A stretch of DNA of 64,000 bases from Kaistella jeonii (GTDB taxonomy: Bacteria > Bacteroidota > Bacteroidia > Flavobacteriales > Weeksellaceae): NCBI RefSeq assembly GCF_000812865.1, contig NZ_JSYL01000001.1, forward strand, positions 1 through 64,000. Reading direction: 5' to 3'. The stretch's first letter is position 1; every line of letters starts with the position of its first letter. A program made the position numbers and the translations under genes. This document shows, piece by piece, positions 1 to 6,490 of this stretch. The notes under the pieces were generated by a model. That model did no database searches, was not told the DNA's origin, and saw only the letters and a list, made by a program, of their open reading frames with translations.

Positions 1-130
1 GGCTATAAACTGTTTGCTTGGTCTCATTCCCAGAGAGATAATCTTCGATAATCAACTTTTTCTCATGATCTGTGAAATACAGCTTGTTGTTACGCCACTG
101 TCCTAAAATGGCTATACTTTCTTGATTCAT
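1..130 (-). CDS. Transposase N-terminal fragment (runs off the window)
   Basis: The minus strand reads open from an ATG at 128-130 to the window edge and gives about 43 residues beginning MNQESIAILGQWRNNKLYFT. A charged stretch follows that looks like the N-terminal helix-turn-helix region of small IS transposases (OrfA-like). The start lies inside a set of inverted repeats (99-165) and about 40 bp from a sequence that looks like an IS end, as expected for the first gene of an insertion sequence. The family cannot be settled because the catalytic part is outside the window. The IS call is an inference from the fragment and the end-like repeat. Confidence 0.5.
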   Translation of the reverse strand, partial: MNQESIAILGQWRNNKLYFTDHEKKLIIEDYLSGNETKQTVYS

Positions 131-170
131 TTTTACACTTTTTTGTGTAAACCTATTTTAGGACAAGTCA
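99..170. repeat. Nested inverted repeats at the probable IS end
   Basis: TGTCCTAAAAT at 99-109 is an exact inverted copy of ATTTTAGGACA at 155-165. Between them TTACAC (133-138) and GTGTAA (145-150) form a second stem around a T6 loop. The transposase start codon lies inside the outer repeat. The outermost bases (to 170) are TGACTTGTCC when read on the minus strand, which is plausible as an IS terminus. The repeat could serve as transposase-binding end, as an operator, or to hide the ribosome site in read-through transcripts. Confidence 0.45.
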
Positions 171-396
171 TTCCGAACCTCATGGATGGGGATGGAAACC
201 TTTAATCAGGGGTAAAGAAGTGGAATTGATGATTTTTTATAGAATGATATACGCTCTTTGAGCTTTTTGTTACGTCTTCTTTTTTAAAATATTCTGGCAA
301 GCAGAGAGGAGGATTATGCTTAAAGTTTACAACACCTGAAAAGTTCATCTGATGATTTATAAAGAAAAAATAGATATATTAGTGATTAGAAATAAA
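171..396. other. Intergenic stretch between IS end and cassette region
   Basis: No supported gene. A 48-codon minus-strand reading frame (202-348, ATG start) has an unremarkable composition (tail KNHQFHFFTPD) and may be a remnant of a disrupted gene. There is no recognisable promoter in front of it. The rest is AT-rich with no clear repeats. Confidence 0.4.
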
Positions 397-477
397 TCTT
401 ACGAATATCAGACATATACCTACCAAAGATGTTGTATTTGTCTGATGAAGTAAGACATATAAACAAGTTGGCAGTAA
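397..477 (+). repeat. attC-like palindromic site 0
   Basis: TCTTAC (397-402) plus ATCAGACA (407-414) pair with TGTCTGAT (439-446) plus GTAAGA (450-455), giving an imperfect hairpin with a 24-base loop. Twelve bases later comes the core GTTGGCAGTAAT (467-478), matching GTTAGCTGTAAT at site 1 in 10 of 12 bases. The first cassette gene starts 77 bases after the core end. The left-hand core expected in an attC site is not obvious here, so this is the least certain of the well-formed sites. Confidence 0.45.
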
Positions 478-554
478 TTTTATGAAAATATTACTTAAAT
501 TGAAAAATTAAATATAATCTAGTAATAAAAATCATCAAATAAATTCGTTAAACT

Positions 555-902
555 ATGAGAAAACTACTGTACATTATTGCTCTTACATTACCAACGCTTT
601 TTTTCGCTCAAGAATCTGAAAAAGAAAATAAGTGTGATTTACCAGCAAATTACCAAGAACCAAAACCTGATAAAAAAATACAAGGATGGTTAAAACGTGG
701 AGACGCTACAATTGAAGATTTACGAAAACACATTGCAATAGATAATGATATCGAAATATCTGATGTTGTGTTTTTAAGAATTTCAGAACAGAAAGGTAAT
801 GGGATTTATTCCGCTTGTGCTAAAGGAAAAGAAATCAAATATAAAAGAATGGGAACGGTTTTCATGAGAAATAGTGAAAATCCTTTCGATGTTGCTAAAT
901 AA
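555..902 (+). CDS. Small secreted protein, cassette gene A
   Basis: 115 residues with a clear Sec signal peptide (MRKLLYIIALTLPTLFFAQ, cut after the AQ), so the mature protein of about 96 residues is periplasmic or secreted. The mature part is highly charged, has two cysteines (CDLP near residue 27 and SACAKG near 88) that could form a disulfide, and has no domain I recognise. It lies alone between two palindromic sites (core ends at 478 and 1008) on the same strand as the other cassette genes. The ATG is the only sensible start, directly before the signal peptide. Function unknown. Confidence 0.7.
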   Translation: MRKLLYIIALTLPTLFFAQESEKENKCDLPANYQEPKPDKKIQGWLKRGDATIEDLRKHIAIDNDIEISDVVFLRISEQKGNGIYSACAKGKEIKYKRMGTVFMRNSENPFDVAK

Positions 903-927
903 AAATTTGATTGTATAAAAAAACTAC

Positions 928-1011
928 TGCCAACACGGTATTTGCAAAAAAAGCCCCGAAATCACTTTGTGCATAGGGGCTTTCTTCGCAAATACCCAAC
1001 CGTTAGCTGTA
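928..1011 (+). repeat. attC-like palindromic site 1
   Basis: TGCCAAC (928-934) at the left and GTTAGCT (1002-1008) at the right are the outer cores. TATTTGC (939-945) pairs with GCAAATA (988-994) and AAGCCCC (951-957) with GGGGCTT (976-982). The right arm AAATACCCAACCGTT (990-1004) recurs exactly at sites 2 and 3. The order of outer core, inner box, loop, inner box and outer core, with the next gene starting 14 bases later, is that of integron attC sites. The core matches the classical GTTRRRY only in part. The inner hairpin could also stop transcription. Confidence 0.65.
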
Positions 1012-1021
1012 ATCATAAAAA

Positions 1022-1870
1022 ATGACCGTAGAAGAAATAAACCAAATAGTTGCTTCCATAGAAAACATATCTGAAGATGATGAAAATGCCTATGAGAAAA
1101 TAATTTTTCAATTATTAAAAATCAAAAGATTTCCAGTTCTAATCTATGAGTTTCCACAAGGTCATTTCTTTTTTAGAAGTAGAACTCACGGTGAAGAAGA
1201 ATTTTTTACATCTTTAAATGATATTTCAATAACACCAAGTAATTTCATACATTCTTTTGGAAGATGCAACCGTCCACACCAATCAAAATTTTATGTGTCT
1301 GAAAATAGACCAACATCATTTATGGAACTTGTCGAATATTGGTCTGAAAACAAAAAAGTGGGAGACAAAATAAATGTTACTATCGGTCGGTGGCAATTAC
1401 TTAAGCCTCTCAATTGTATTATAATAACTACTCCCGATGTGGAAAAGAGAGTTTCAGTTTATGATATTGAAAATGGAAAAATTTTAGATGCGTTTATAGA
1501 GAATTCAGATGAAAAAATTAGAGAGGCTACAAAACACTTGTATAGATACTTTTTCGAAAAATTCAGGAAACCATCGAAAAATGATTTGAAGAATTATTTA
1601 ATAACATCTGCCATTACAAACGTCTGTTTAACCATTTCTAATAATCAAGCAGACTGTATTCAATATCCTAGCGTACCATTTGATGGAGAAGGCGATAATT
1701 TTGCTATTAATAAAGATTTTATTACAGACGAAAATATAAAACTAGTTGGAGCATTAAATAATGAATTAACTATTGTATCAGAAAATGAAAATGGAACTTT
1801 TAACTTTGAAGAAACAAATAATATCTCAACAGAAGATATTGACTACAAAAATCGTAGAATTATATGGTAG
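1022..1870 (+). CDS. RES-domain-like protein, cassette gene B
   Basis: 282 residues, no signal peptide, AT-rich. Residues about 50-105 and 200-230 fit the RES fold: FRSRT (51-55), GRCNRPHQSKFYVS (80-93), an acidic residue in the following helix (E102), and near residue 213 the pattern IQYPSVPFDGEGDN, resembling the D-x-I-x-YPS ... N tail of the family. RES proteins include toxins that break down NAD+ (the MbcT/ParT group), so a cytosolic NAD-consuming role is possible. No antitoxin gene lies beside it, and it is longer than the usual RES toxin (about 150-200 residues), with an extra C-terminal region of about 50. The family call is an inference from motif spacing. It starts 14 bases after site 1. 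Confidence 0.55.
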   Translation: MTVEEINQIVASIENISEDDENAYEKIIFQLLKIKRFPVLIYEFPQGHFFFRSRTHGEEEFFTSLNDISITPSNFIHSFGRCNRPHQSKFYVSENRPTSFMELVEYWSENKKVGDKINVTIGRWQLLKPLNCIIITTPDVEKRVSVYDIENGKILDAFIENSDEKIREATKHLYRYFFEKFRKPSKNDLKNYLITSAITNVCLTISNNQADCIQYPSVPFDGEGDNFAINKDFITDENIKLVGALNNELTIVSENENGTFNFEETNNISTEDIDYKNRRIIW

Positions 1871-1880
1871 CAATGACTAC

Positions 1881-1937
1881 AGCTAATAACTAAGCTTTCG
1901 TTTTGTCTGAAAGACAAGAAATGAAAGCCTGTTGAAC
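1881..1937 (+). repeat. attC-like palindromic site after cassette B
   Basis: AGCTAATAAC (1881-1890) stands at the left. GCTTTCGTTTTGTC (1894-1907) pairs with GACAAGAAATGAAAGC (1913-1928) around the loop TGAAA. The right end is GTTGAAC (1931-1937), which fits the integron core GTTRRRY exactly. The same GTTGAAC is also the outermost part of the left inverted repeat of the mobile element that follows, so site and element share these bases. Confidence 0.5.
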
Positions 1938-1960
1938 GGAACCTCTGGTGGCTTTTCCTC
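1931..1960 (+). repeat. Left inverted repeat of the IS91-type element
   Basis: It begins GTTGAACGGAACCTC. Reversed, it agrees with 4255-4284 at 25 of 30 positions, including the blocks AGGAAAAGC, ACC, GAGGTT and GTTCAAC. Confidence 0.65.
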
Positions 1961-2004
1961 CCCAGTTGGTAACCTTATGGAGTTATCGTTTCTAGAATTT
2001 AGGA

Positions 2005-2042
2005 TAGTAGAGCAGTTTTTTAGAAGGACTGCTTTTTTTTGG
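2005..2042 (+). terminator. Hairpin with T-run inside the element's left end
   Basis: AGCAGT and ACTGCT pair across a short loop and are followed by eight T on the + strand. This would stop + strand transcripts coming from cassette gene B before they run antisense into the transposase gene. Confidence 0.5.
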
Positions 2043-2118
2043 AACTGAGATGAAGTTTTTTGAAGTATTCACAGGCTTTTTTTTACATTCAGAATACAAA
2101 ATCCCTTACCCACAAAAT

Positions 2119-3252
2119 TTATTTTGCAGACGAGGCATTGAAAACGGCAAGAAAATCCTCAGGCGGTCCTCGTTGTCCGAAAAGTGCGATGGTGATTAAG
2201 TTTCCTTCCTTACAACACCGACATTTTTTAAGCAAAGTTTTCGGTTTTACTTCTGTAATCTGGATTTTTAAATCTGATTGTAAATCCTGTAGTTTTCCAC
2301 GTTTCCAGGAGCTGCTCAAAATTCCGTAATGCCTTATTCTCACAAATCTTCGAGGCAAAATATGAAGACTAAATCTGCGTATAAATTCAGTATTCGATAA
2401 AGTCATTTCCTTTTTCTGACCTTCTTTGCGATAATCTTTGTACCCAAAACGAACTTCTTTATCCGTAACTTCTTTGATGCGGTGATTGCTGATCGCGACT
2501 TTGTGAGTGTATCTTCCTAAATATTCAATAACAGATTTCGGTCCACCAAAAGGTCTTTTGCCATAAACGACCCATTTTTTGGAGAAGAGTTGATCTATTA
2601 AATCCTGGTCTTTAATTCCGGAAGCCCTTAATGAAGCCACAAACTTTGCCCGAAAAACCACACTCATCGCTTTTACACAGAAAAGGTATTTGTTAGATTT
2701 TATCTTCGCCCGCCATTTTCCTTGTTTATTAATGCCGCCGCCTGGAACAATGCAGTGTAAATGTGGATGAAGACTCAAATTCTGTCCCCAGGTGTGCAAA
2801 ATCGCAATCATTCCCAGTTGGATTCCCTTATTTTTACCAAACTTATTTAAAGTCGCCCAAGCTGCTTCAAATAAGGTTTTGTACAACAATGCCGATTGAG
2901 AGATCGCCAAAACATTCAGTTCTTCGGGTAAAGTAAAAACCACATGATAATAACTGCAGGGTAATAATTCCTGCTCTCGTTTCTGAATCCATTCTTCTCT
3001 TTTATGACCTTGACATTGTGGACAATGCCGATTACGACAGGAGTTGTAACTGATGGAAAGATTTCCGCAACCATCACACGCATCAATATGACCACCCAAT
3101 GCAGAAGTTCTGCAATACGATAAAGCGCGAAGGGTTTTCTCTTGATGAACCGTAAAGTTCTGAGCCGATAAATTGATTTTGCGAATAACTTCAGCAACGC
3201 TTCCGCCTGATTTATTCCGCTTTTCCATCCTGCTTTCTGCTACATAATTCAA
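2119..3252 (-). CDS. IS91 family transposase (Y2, HUH type)
   Basis: 377 residues, full length for the family. The N-terminal zinc-binding region has C47, C59, C62, C72, C77 and C80 (CRNRHCPQC). The HUH motif is HLH at 164-166 in LHPHLHCIVPGGG. The two catalytic tyrosines follow in EYLGRYTHKVAISNHR as Y244-x3-Y248. Such enzymes nick single strands and move DNA by rolling-circle replication. No frameshift or stop is visible, so the gene looks intact. Its 5' end overlaps the 3' end of the recombinase gene by 41 bases, suggesting one transcript. An internal ATG at codon 9 (MEKRNKSGG) is an alternative start. Confidence 0.9.
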   Translation of the reverse strand: MNYVAESRMEKRNKSGGSVAEVIRKINLSAQNFTVHQEKTLRALSYCRTSALGGHIDACDGCGNLSISYNSCRNRHCPQCQGHKREEWIQKREQELLPCSYYHVVFTLPEELNVLAISQSALLYKTLFEAAWATLNKFGKNKGIQLGMIAILHTWGQNLSLHPHLHCIVPGGGINKQGKWRAKIKSNKYLFCVKAMSVVFRAKFVASLRASGIKDQDLIDQLFSKKWVVYGKRPFGGPKSVIEYLGRYTHKVAISNHRIKEVTDKEVRFGYKDYRKEGQKKEMTLSNTEFIRRFSLHILPRRFVRIRHYGILSSSWKRGKLQDLQSDLKIQITEVKPKTLLKKCRCCKEGNLITIALFGQRGPPEDFLAVFNASSAK

Positions 3253-4158
3253 AAACGGTATCTAAAGGACTGTGCGGTTTTTGGTCAGATAATTGGCAAA
3301 CATGAAGATATTCCATGGTCGATTCAATTCTTTCGTGACCCAAAAGTTTTTGAACCATAATGATGGAAACTCCATCTTCCAATAAATGAGTGGCAAAGCT
3401 GTGTCGCAAAGTGTGGGTATGAACAATTTTGGTAATTCCTGCTTTTTTGCTCACCGTTTTGATGACCCATTGAACGCCTCTTTGGCTGTATCTGGAATCG
3501 AAATCTTATTTTCTGGAGCCAAAATGTCGATCTCTTCAATATTTCTATTTTGATTTCCATTGAATAAATATTGATCTGGATTTTCCACTGAAATAAAGGT
3601 TTTCAGTCCTCGAATTAAATGCTCGGATAAAGGAACATAACGGTATTTTTGACCTTTACCCTGAACAACATGCAGCATTTGTCGGTCAAAATCAAGGTGA
3701 TGAAGTTCGATATTTCTAACTTCCATACATCGAAGTCCACACCCGTAAATCAGACCGATGAGCAGTTTGTGTTTCAGTAATTGGGCAGTTTGAAGCATGC
3801 GCCAAACTTCCTGACGACTTAAAATAGTCGGCAGTTTTTTGACTTTTGGAATGGCTGGAAGATGTAGAAAATCGTAGGGTAAACCTTCCGTTTTCAATAA
3901 AAACCGAAGTCCAAAAACCGTGTGTTTAAAGTAAGTTTGGGAAGGTGTTTTTGATCGCTGTTGAAGTTCGAAGAGATAATCTTTGACTTGCTCGGGATCC
4001 AGTTCGGTGGGTAAAGTTTTAAAATGCAGCGCAATTGCTGCTACATGCCTGGAATAATTATCAAAGGTTCTGGGACTTTTTCCTTGGATTGAAATATTTC
4101 TTTCGAAACGTTGTATCAGTTCCGAAAAACCTTTAACTTCGCTTGAAGCGCGATTCAA
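3212..4158 (-). pseudogene. Tyrosine recombinase, frameshifted
   Basis: Two frames together make one complete phage-integrase-type recombinase. The first frame (3451-4158, 235 codons, TTG start) has the SAM-like core-binding domain (residues 10-95) and the catalytic R143 in YGCGLRCMEVR, then the strand lysine in QGKGQKYRYVPL. It shifts out of frame around 3485-3500, where the expected YSQRGVQWVIKT appears in the other frame, so about one base is missing. The second frame (to 3212) supplies HTLRHSFATHLLEDG (H..R), LLGHERIEST and the nucleophile in MEYLHV. The first frame stops at TGA overlapping a GTG of the second (GTGA), so coupled translation of two halves is possible. A pseudogene is more likely. 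Confidence 0.8.
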
Positions 4159-4254
4159 AATTTTGTTCGTTCTTAAATCCTCCGGAGATTTTTTTTTGTA
4201 GCCATTTTAGAGATTTTTTTTTGTTGAATAAAAACAAAGTTAATAAAACAGCCT

Positions 4255-4284
4255 CAGGAAAAGCTACCGGAGGTTTAGTTCAAC
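4255..4284 (-). repeat. Right inverted repeat of the IS91-type element
   Basis: It ends GGAGGTTTAGTTCAAC on the + strand. The last seven bases, GTTCAAC, fit the integron left-core consensus RYYYAAC and run straight into the left arm of the next palindromic site (ACGGTATTTCT). Confidence 0.65.
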
Positions 4285-4413
4285 ACGGTATTTCTATTAG
4301 CGGGGCGGAAGTTCCTATCATCAAGATTTTTGCTAATTGTTCATTTTGTTATATTTACAAAGACTATTTATTAAAAGTCCCCGCCAACAGAAATACCCAA
4401 CCGTTATCGGCAA
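4278..4413 (+). repeat. attC-like palindromic site 2 (long form)
   Basis: Left core GTTCAAC (4278-4284). TATTTCT (4289-4295) pairs with AGAAATA (4389-4395) and GCGGGG with CCCCGC nearer the loop. The right arm AAATACCCAACCGTT is at 4391-4405 and the core GTTATC at 4403-4408. The roughly 75-base loop region is shared with site 3: the two sites are about 85 percent alike along about 115 bases, so together they form direct repeats flanking cassette gene C. Confidence 0.65.
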
Positions 4414-4433
4414 CCTCAAAAGACAATTTTCAA

Positions 4434-4859
4434 ATGAAAAACATAATTAAAATTAAAAAGGTAAAACTTATTTTTTTGAGTTTCTTATTAATCGCTTTAC
4501 TTGTAATTGGTTTTAAAATTTTTGGAACAAATTCGGATGTGGTTAAAGGAGTAAATTCGGAAAAAATAAAAATCATAAAACTTGGTATGAAATCCGAAAA
4601 AGTTATTTTAATTTTGGGGAAACCTTTCAAAAGTGAAAAGGAGATATTAGGCGAAGGTTTTATATACAGCTATACAAATCCGGTTAAATATTCAATAATT
4701 TATCCAATGTTATGGATACATTTTGATAAAAAACTAAAAGTTAGAGAGGTTTATGCAAAGAGATATATTTTGTTTGGTGCTGATGATGAATGTATTTATC
4801 TTCTAAATTCTAATAATAATTATGTTGAGCAGAAAAAATTCATGTTTTGTTTTAGATAG
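4434..4859 (+). CDS. BamE/SmpA-like membrane-anchored protein, cassette gene C
   Basis: 141 residues. Residues 10-28 (VKLIFLSFLLIALLVIGF) form a single membrane segment with positive residues before it, so the rest lies in the periplasm. Residues about 48-105 fit the SmpA/OmlA (BamE) fold: IKLGMKSEKVILILGKPF, then a beta hairpin with YSYTNP and LWIHFDKKLKVREVY. In known proteins this fold acts in outer-membrane assembly or as an inhibitor domain. There is no lipobox cysteine, unlike BamE itself. The start is 25 bases after the site 2 core. The open frame continues upstream into the mobile element, but the ATG at 4434 directly precedes the membrane segment. Domain call by pattern only. Confidence 0.55.
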   Translation: MKNIIKIKKVKLIFLSFLLIALLVIGFKIFGTNSDVVKGVNSEKIKIIKLGMKSEKVILILGKPFKSEKEILGEGFIYSYTNPVKYSIIYPMLWIHFDKKLKVREVYAKRYILFGADDECIYLLNSNNNYVEQKKFMFCFR

Positions 4860-4867
4860 AGGCAATC

Positions 4868-5003
4868 TCTAACAAGATATTTCTATTAGCGGGGTGAAAG
4901 TTTATATCATAAAGATTTTCGTTAATTTTTCAATTTGTTATATTTACAAAGACTTGTTATTAAAAGTCCCCGCCAACAGAAATACCCAACCGTTCGCGGT
5001 AAT
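4868..5003 (+). repeat. attC-like palindromic site 3 (long form)
   Basis: The left arm CTAACAAGATATTTCTATTAG pairs with the right arm ending AAATACCCAACCGTT (4980-4994) and core GTTCGC (4992-4997), followed by GGTAATTTT. It is nearly a copy of site 2. It begins eight bases after the stop of gene C, and the next gene starts at 5045. Confidence 0.65.
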
Positions 5004-5044
5004 TTTAAAAAAAATGAGAAGAATTTGATAACCTAGCGCAACTA

Positions 5045-5605
5045 ATGAAGAAAATATTTATAGTTTACATTTCAGTTTGCCTTCTTTCATTGACTAATAT
5101 AATTCTAAATATAAAGTTTAATGTAACTTTTGAAGGCTTTTGGAGTGACAGAATTTTATTTTGGATATGGCTTGGTTTTACACTTGTAATTATCATTTTA
5201 TTTTGGAAAAAAAAAATAGCAAAAGTATACTTTGGAATACTCATTTTTGCTATCATATTGAGCATGATACCAATGGGAATTGCTTTTTGGGGAATGTATC
5301 TTTCGGTTACAGGAGAAGGGCTTCTATTTGAAAAGGAAATAACACCCAAATATCGTGTCCAAGTTGCAACTTACAGCATAATGACAAAATATTCACCTAT
5401 ACAAATAATAGAAAATCACGGTATATTTGAAAAAGAAATCATTGCAGATAATTCAGACCTAAAAATTAACGACAGTTTAAGTATTTCAAACTGGGATATT
5501 AAAAATGTATGGTATATTTCAGAAAATGATAAAGAAATTATTTTAAAAATTACAGATGGAGAGAATACTATAATAAAAAATTTCGAAAAAAAAGGAAAAA
5601 AATAA
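5045..5605 (+). CDS. Integral membrane protein, cassette gene D
   Basis: 186 residues. Three hydrophobic segments (about 4-23, 36-53 and 62-90) are followed by a soluble C-terminal half of about 95 residues, most likely periplasmic, with alternating beta-type pattern (YRVQVATYSIM ... SPIQIIENHGIF) and a lysine-rich tail. No family recognised. Very AT-rich, like its neighbours. It has the cassette arrangement: site 3 core 47 bases upstream of the ATG and site 4 starting at its stop codon. Confidence 0.65.
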   Translation: MKKIFIVYISVCLLSLTNIILNIKFNVTFEGFWSDRILFWIWLGFTLVIIILFWKKKIAKVYFGILIFAIILSMIPMGIAFWGMYLSVTGEGLLFEKEITPKYRVQVATYSIMTKYSPIQIIENHGIFEKEIIADNSDLKINDSLSISNWDIKNVWYISENDKEIILKITDGENTIIKNFEKKGKK

Positions 5606-5743
5606 CGCTAAGAACAGTTACAAGAGATGGGAAAAAGTTTTGATAAATACCTATTTATCTTTAGGAAAATATTTTTTTTTAGCAGAAAAGACCTTGGTTA
5701 AAAAGTTCCCAGCCTAGGAAATTCAACATCAGTTAGCGCTAAT
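5604..5743 (+). repeat. attC-like palindromic site 4 (diverged)
   Basis: ACGCTAAGAACAG (5605-5617) at the left faces CAGTTAGCGCTAAT (5730-5743) at the right. TGGGAA (5628-5633) pairs with TTCCCA (5706-5711). The core GTTAGC is at 5732-5737 and the next gene begins 44 bases on. It lacks the CCCAACC block of sites 1-3. The left-core form GCTAAnaAC is shared with the site after cassette B. Confidence 0.5.
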
Positions 5744-5781
5744 ACGAAAAAATTCACAATTCAAATAAAAAAAAGACAAAA

Positions 5782-6324
5782 TTGAAAATAGCCAAATTAA
5801 TCCTCGTAATTTTTATGTTTTCTTTATCAAGTTGTCATTCAACTAAACAATTGATTCGTAAAAACAATTTTAAAATTGCTGTTTTTGATAAGGAAAAATT
5901 GAATGGTACTTACAGTAATGGTTTGAAAGATAGCTTGCCAAAAAATTTGTGGACAACATTAAAATCAAGTTATAGCGATATACCAACTACAACAAATAAA
6001 GAAAATTATAACGTTAAACTAACTTTATTGGACAATGAGAATATCAACATAAAATTATGGAATGAAACAGATGAATATGTTATTGAAGAATTTAATTTGA
6101 AAGGAAAAATTAAAGATAATTTTTTTTCAATCAATAGAAAACAAGCTTTATATCCATTTTTTCCCATATTTTATTTTAATGATGAAACGAAAACAATTAT
6201 TGGGAATGATTGGAATGGAAATTTAATTTTGGTTAGTGGCAAAATAAACGAAGCGATGATTTTATTTATTTCAGGTGGCAATAGAAGTGTAAATAACGAA
6301 CAATTCAAAAGGATAAAAAATTAA
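5782..6324 (+). CDS. Small lipoprotein, cassette gene E
   Basis: 180 residues starting at TTG, with a lipoprotein signal peptide (KIAKLILVIFMFSLSSC, lipobox LSSC, cysteine 18), so it is anchored in a membrane by lipid. The mature part is rich in Asn/Lys and beta-type segments with a repeated ENYNVKLTLLDNENINIKLW pattern and a final GGNRSVNNEQFKRIK. No family recognised. The TTG directly precedes the positively charged signal-peptide start, and no in-frame ATG would preserve it. It stands between site 4 and a repeat-rich gap. Composition is as AT-rich as the other cassettes. Confidence 0.65.
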   Translation: MKIAKLILVIFMFSLSSCHSTKQLIRKNNFKIAVFDKEKLNGTYSNGLKDSLPKNLWTTLKSSYSDIPTTTNKENYNVKLTLLDNENINIKLWNETDEYVIEEFNLKGKIKDNFFSINRKQALYPFFPIFYFNDETKTIIGNDWNGNLILVSGKINEAMILFISGGNRSVNNEQFKRIKN

Positions 6325-6480
6325 GGATAACAAGTCAATTCTCAACTTAACCCCCTCGCTGCGCAAAGTCTCCGACTTTGAGCTAAATAATCCTAGTTAG
6401 TAAAGAACTCTTTCGGTACAGTTATAAAAATTAACCTTGGCAAGGTTCAGAACCTTGACAAGGTTTTTCAAAAGAAGAAG
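6325..6480. repeat. Short palindromic repeats downstream of the cassettes
   Basis: CAAAGTC-tcc-GACTTTG (6364-6380) is a perfect hairpin. AACCTTGGCAAGGTT (6433-6447) and AACCTTGACAAGGTT (6451-6465) are two near-identical palindromes in tandem, followed by a T-run. Both types look like high-copy intergenic repeats of this group of bacteria. AGGAT at 6324 and ATCCTAGTTAG near 6390-6400 could be a decayed last palindromic site, but this is weak. Confidence 0.5.
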
Positions 6481-6490
6481 AATCAATTTT

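Larger units (their letters stand above)
1931..4284 (-). mobile_element. IS91-type element with a tyrosine recombinase gene
   Basis: The element is bounded by 30-bp imperfect inverted repeats, 1931-1960 and 4255-4284, identical at 25 of 30 positions when one is reversed. It carries, in transcription order on the minus strand, a tyrosine recombinase (frameshifted) and an intact Y2 HUH transposase that overlap by 41 bases. Pairing of these two genes is common in Bacteroidota IS91-like elements. Classical IS91 elements lack inverted ends, so the repeats are notable. They end in GTTGAAC and GTTCAAC, which fit the two integron core consensuses. The element sits between two complete palindromic sites, where a cassette gene would be expected. 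Boundaries rest on the repeats alone. Confidence 0.65.

Noticed and set aside
202..348. 48-codon minus-strand frame near the left edge
   Set aside because: No promoter and no recognisable family. Kept only as a possible remnant.
2060..2329. 89-codon + strand frame
   Set aside because: Antisense to the 3' end of the intact IS91-type transposase.
3212..4158. Calling the recombinase an integron integrase (IntI)
   Set aside because: Catalytic residues fit tyrosine recombinases in general, but I could not see the IntI-specific insertion. Pairing with an IS91-type transposase fits a mobile-element recombinase.
4143..4433. Upstream extension of cassette gene C into the mobile element and palindromic site
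   Set aside because: It crosses the element end and the attC-like site. The ATG at 4434 directly precedes the membrane segment.
6324..6400. A sixth attC-like site after cassette gene E
   Set aside because: Only a 5-bp AGGAT/ATCCT pairing and a GTTAG end. No conserved arm.
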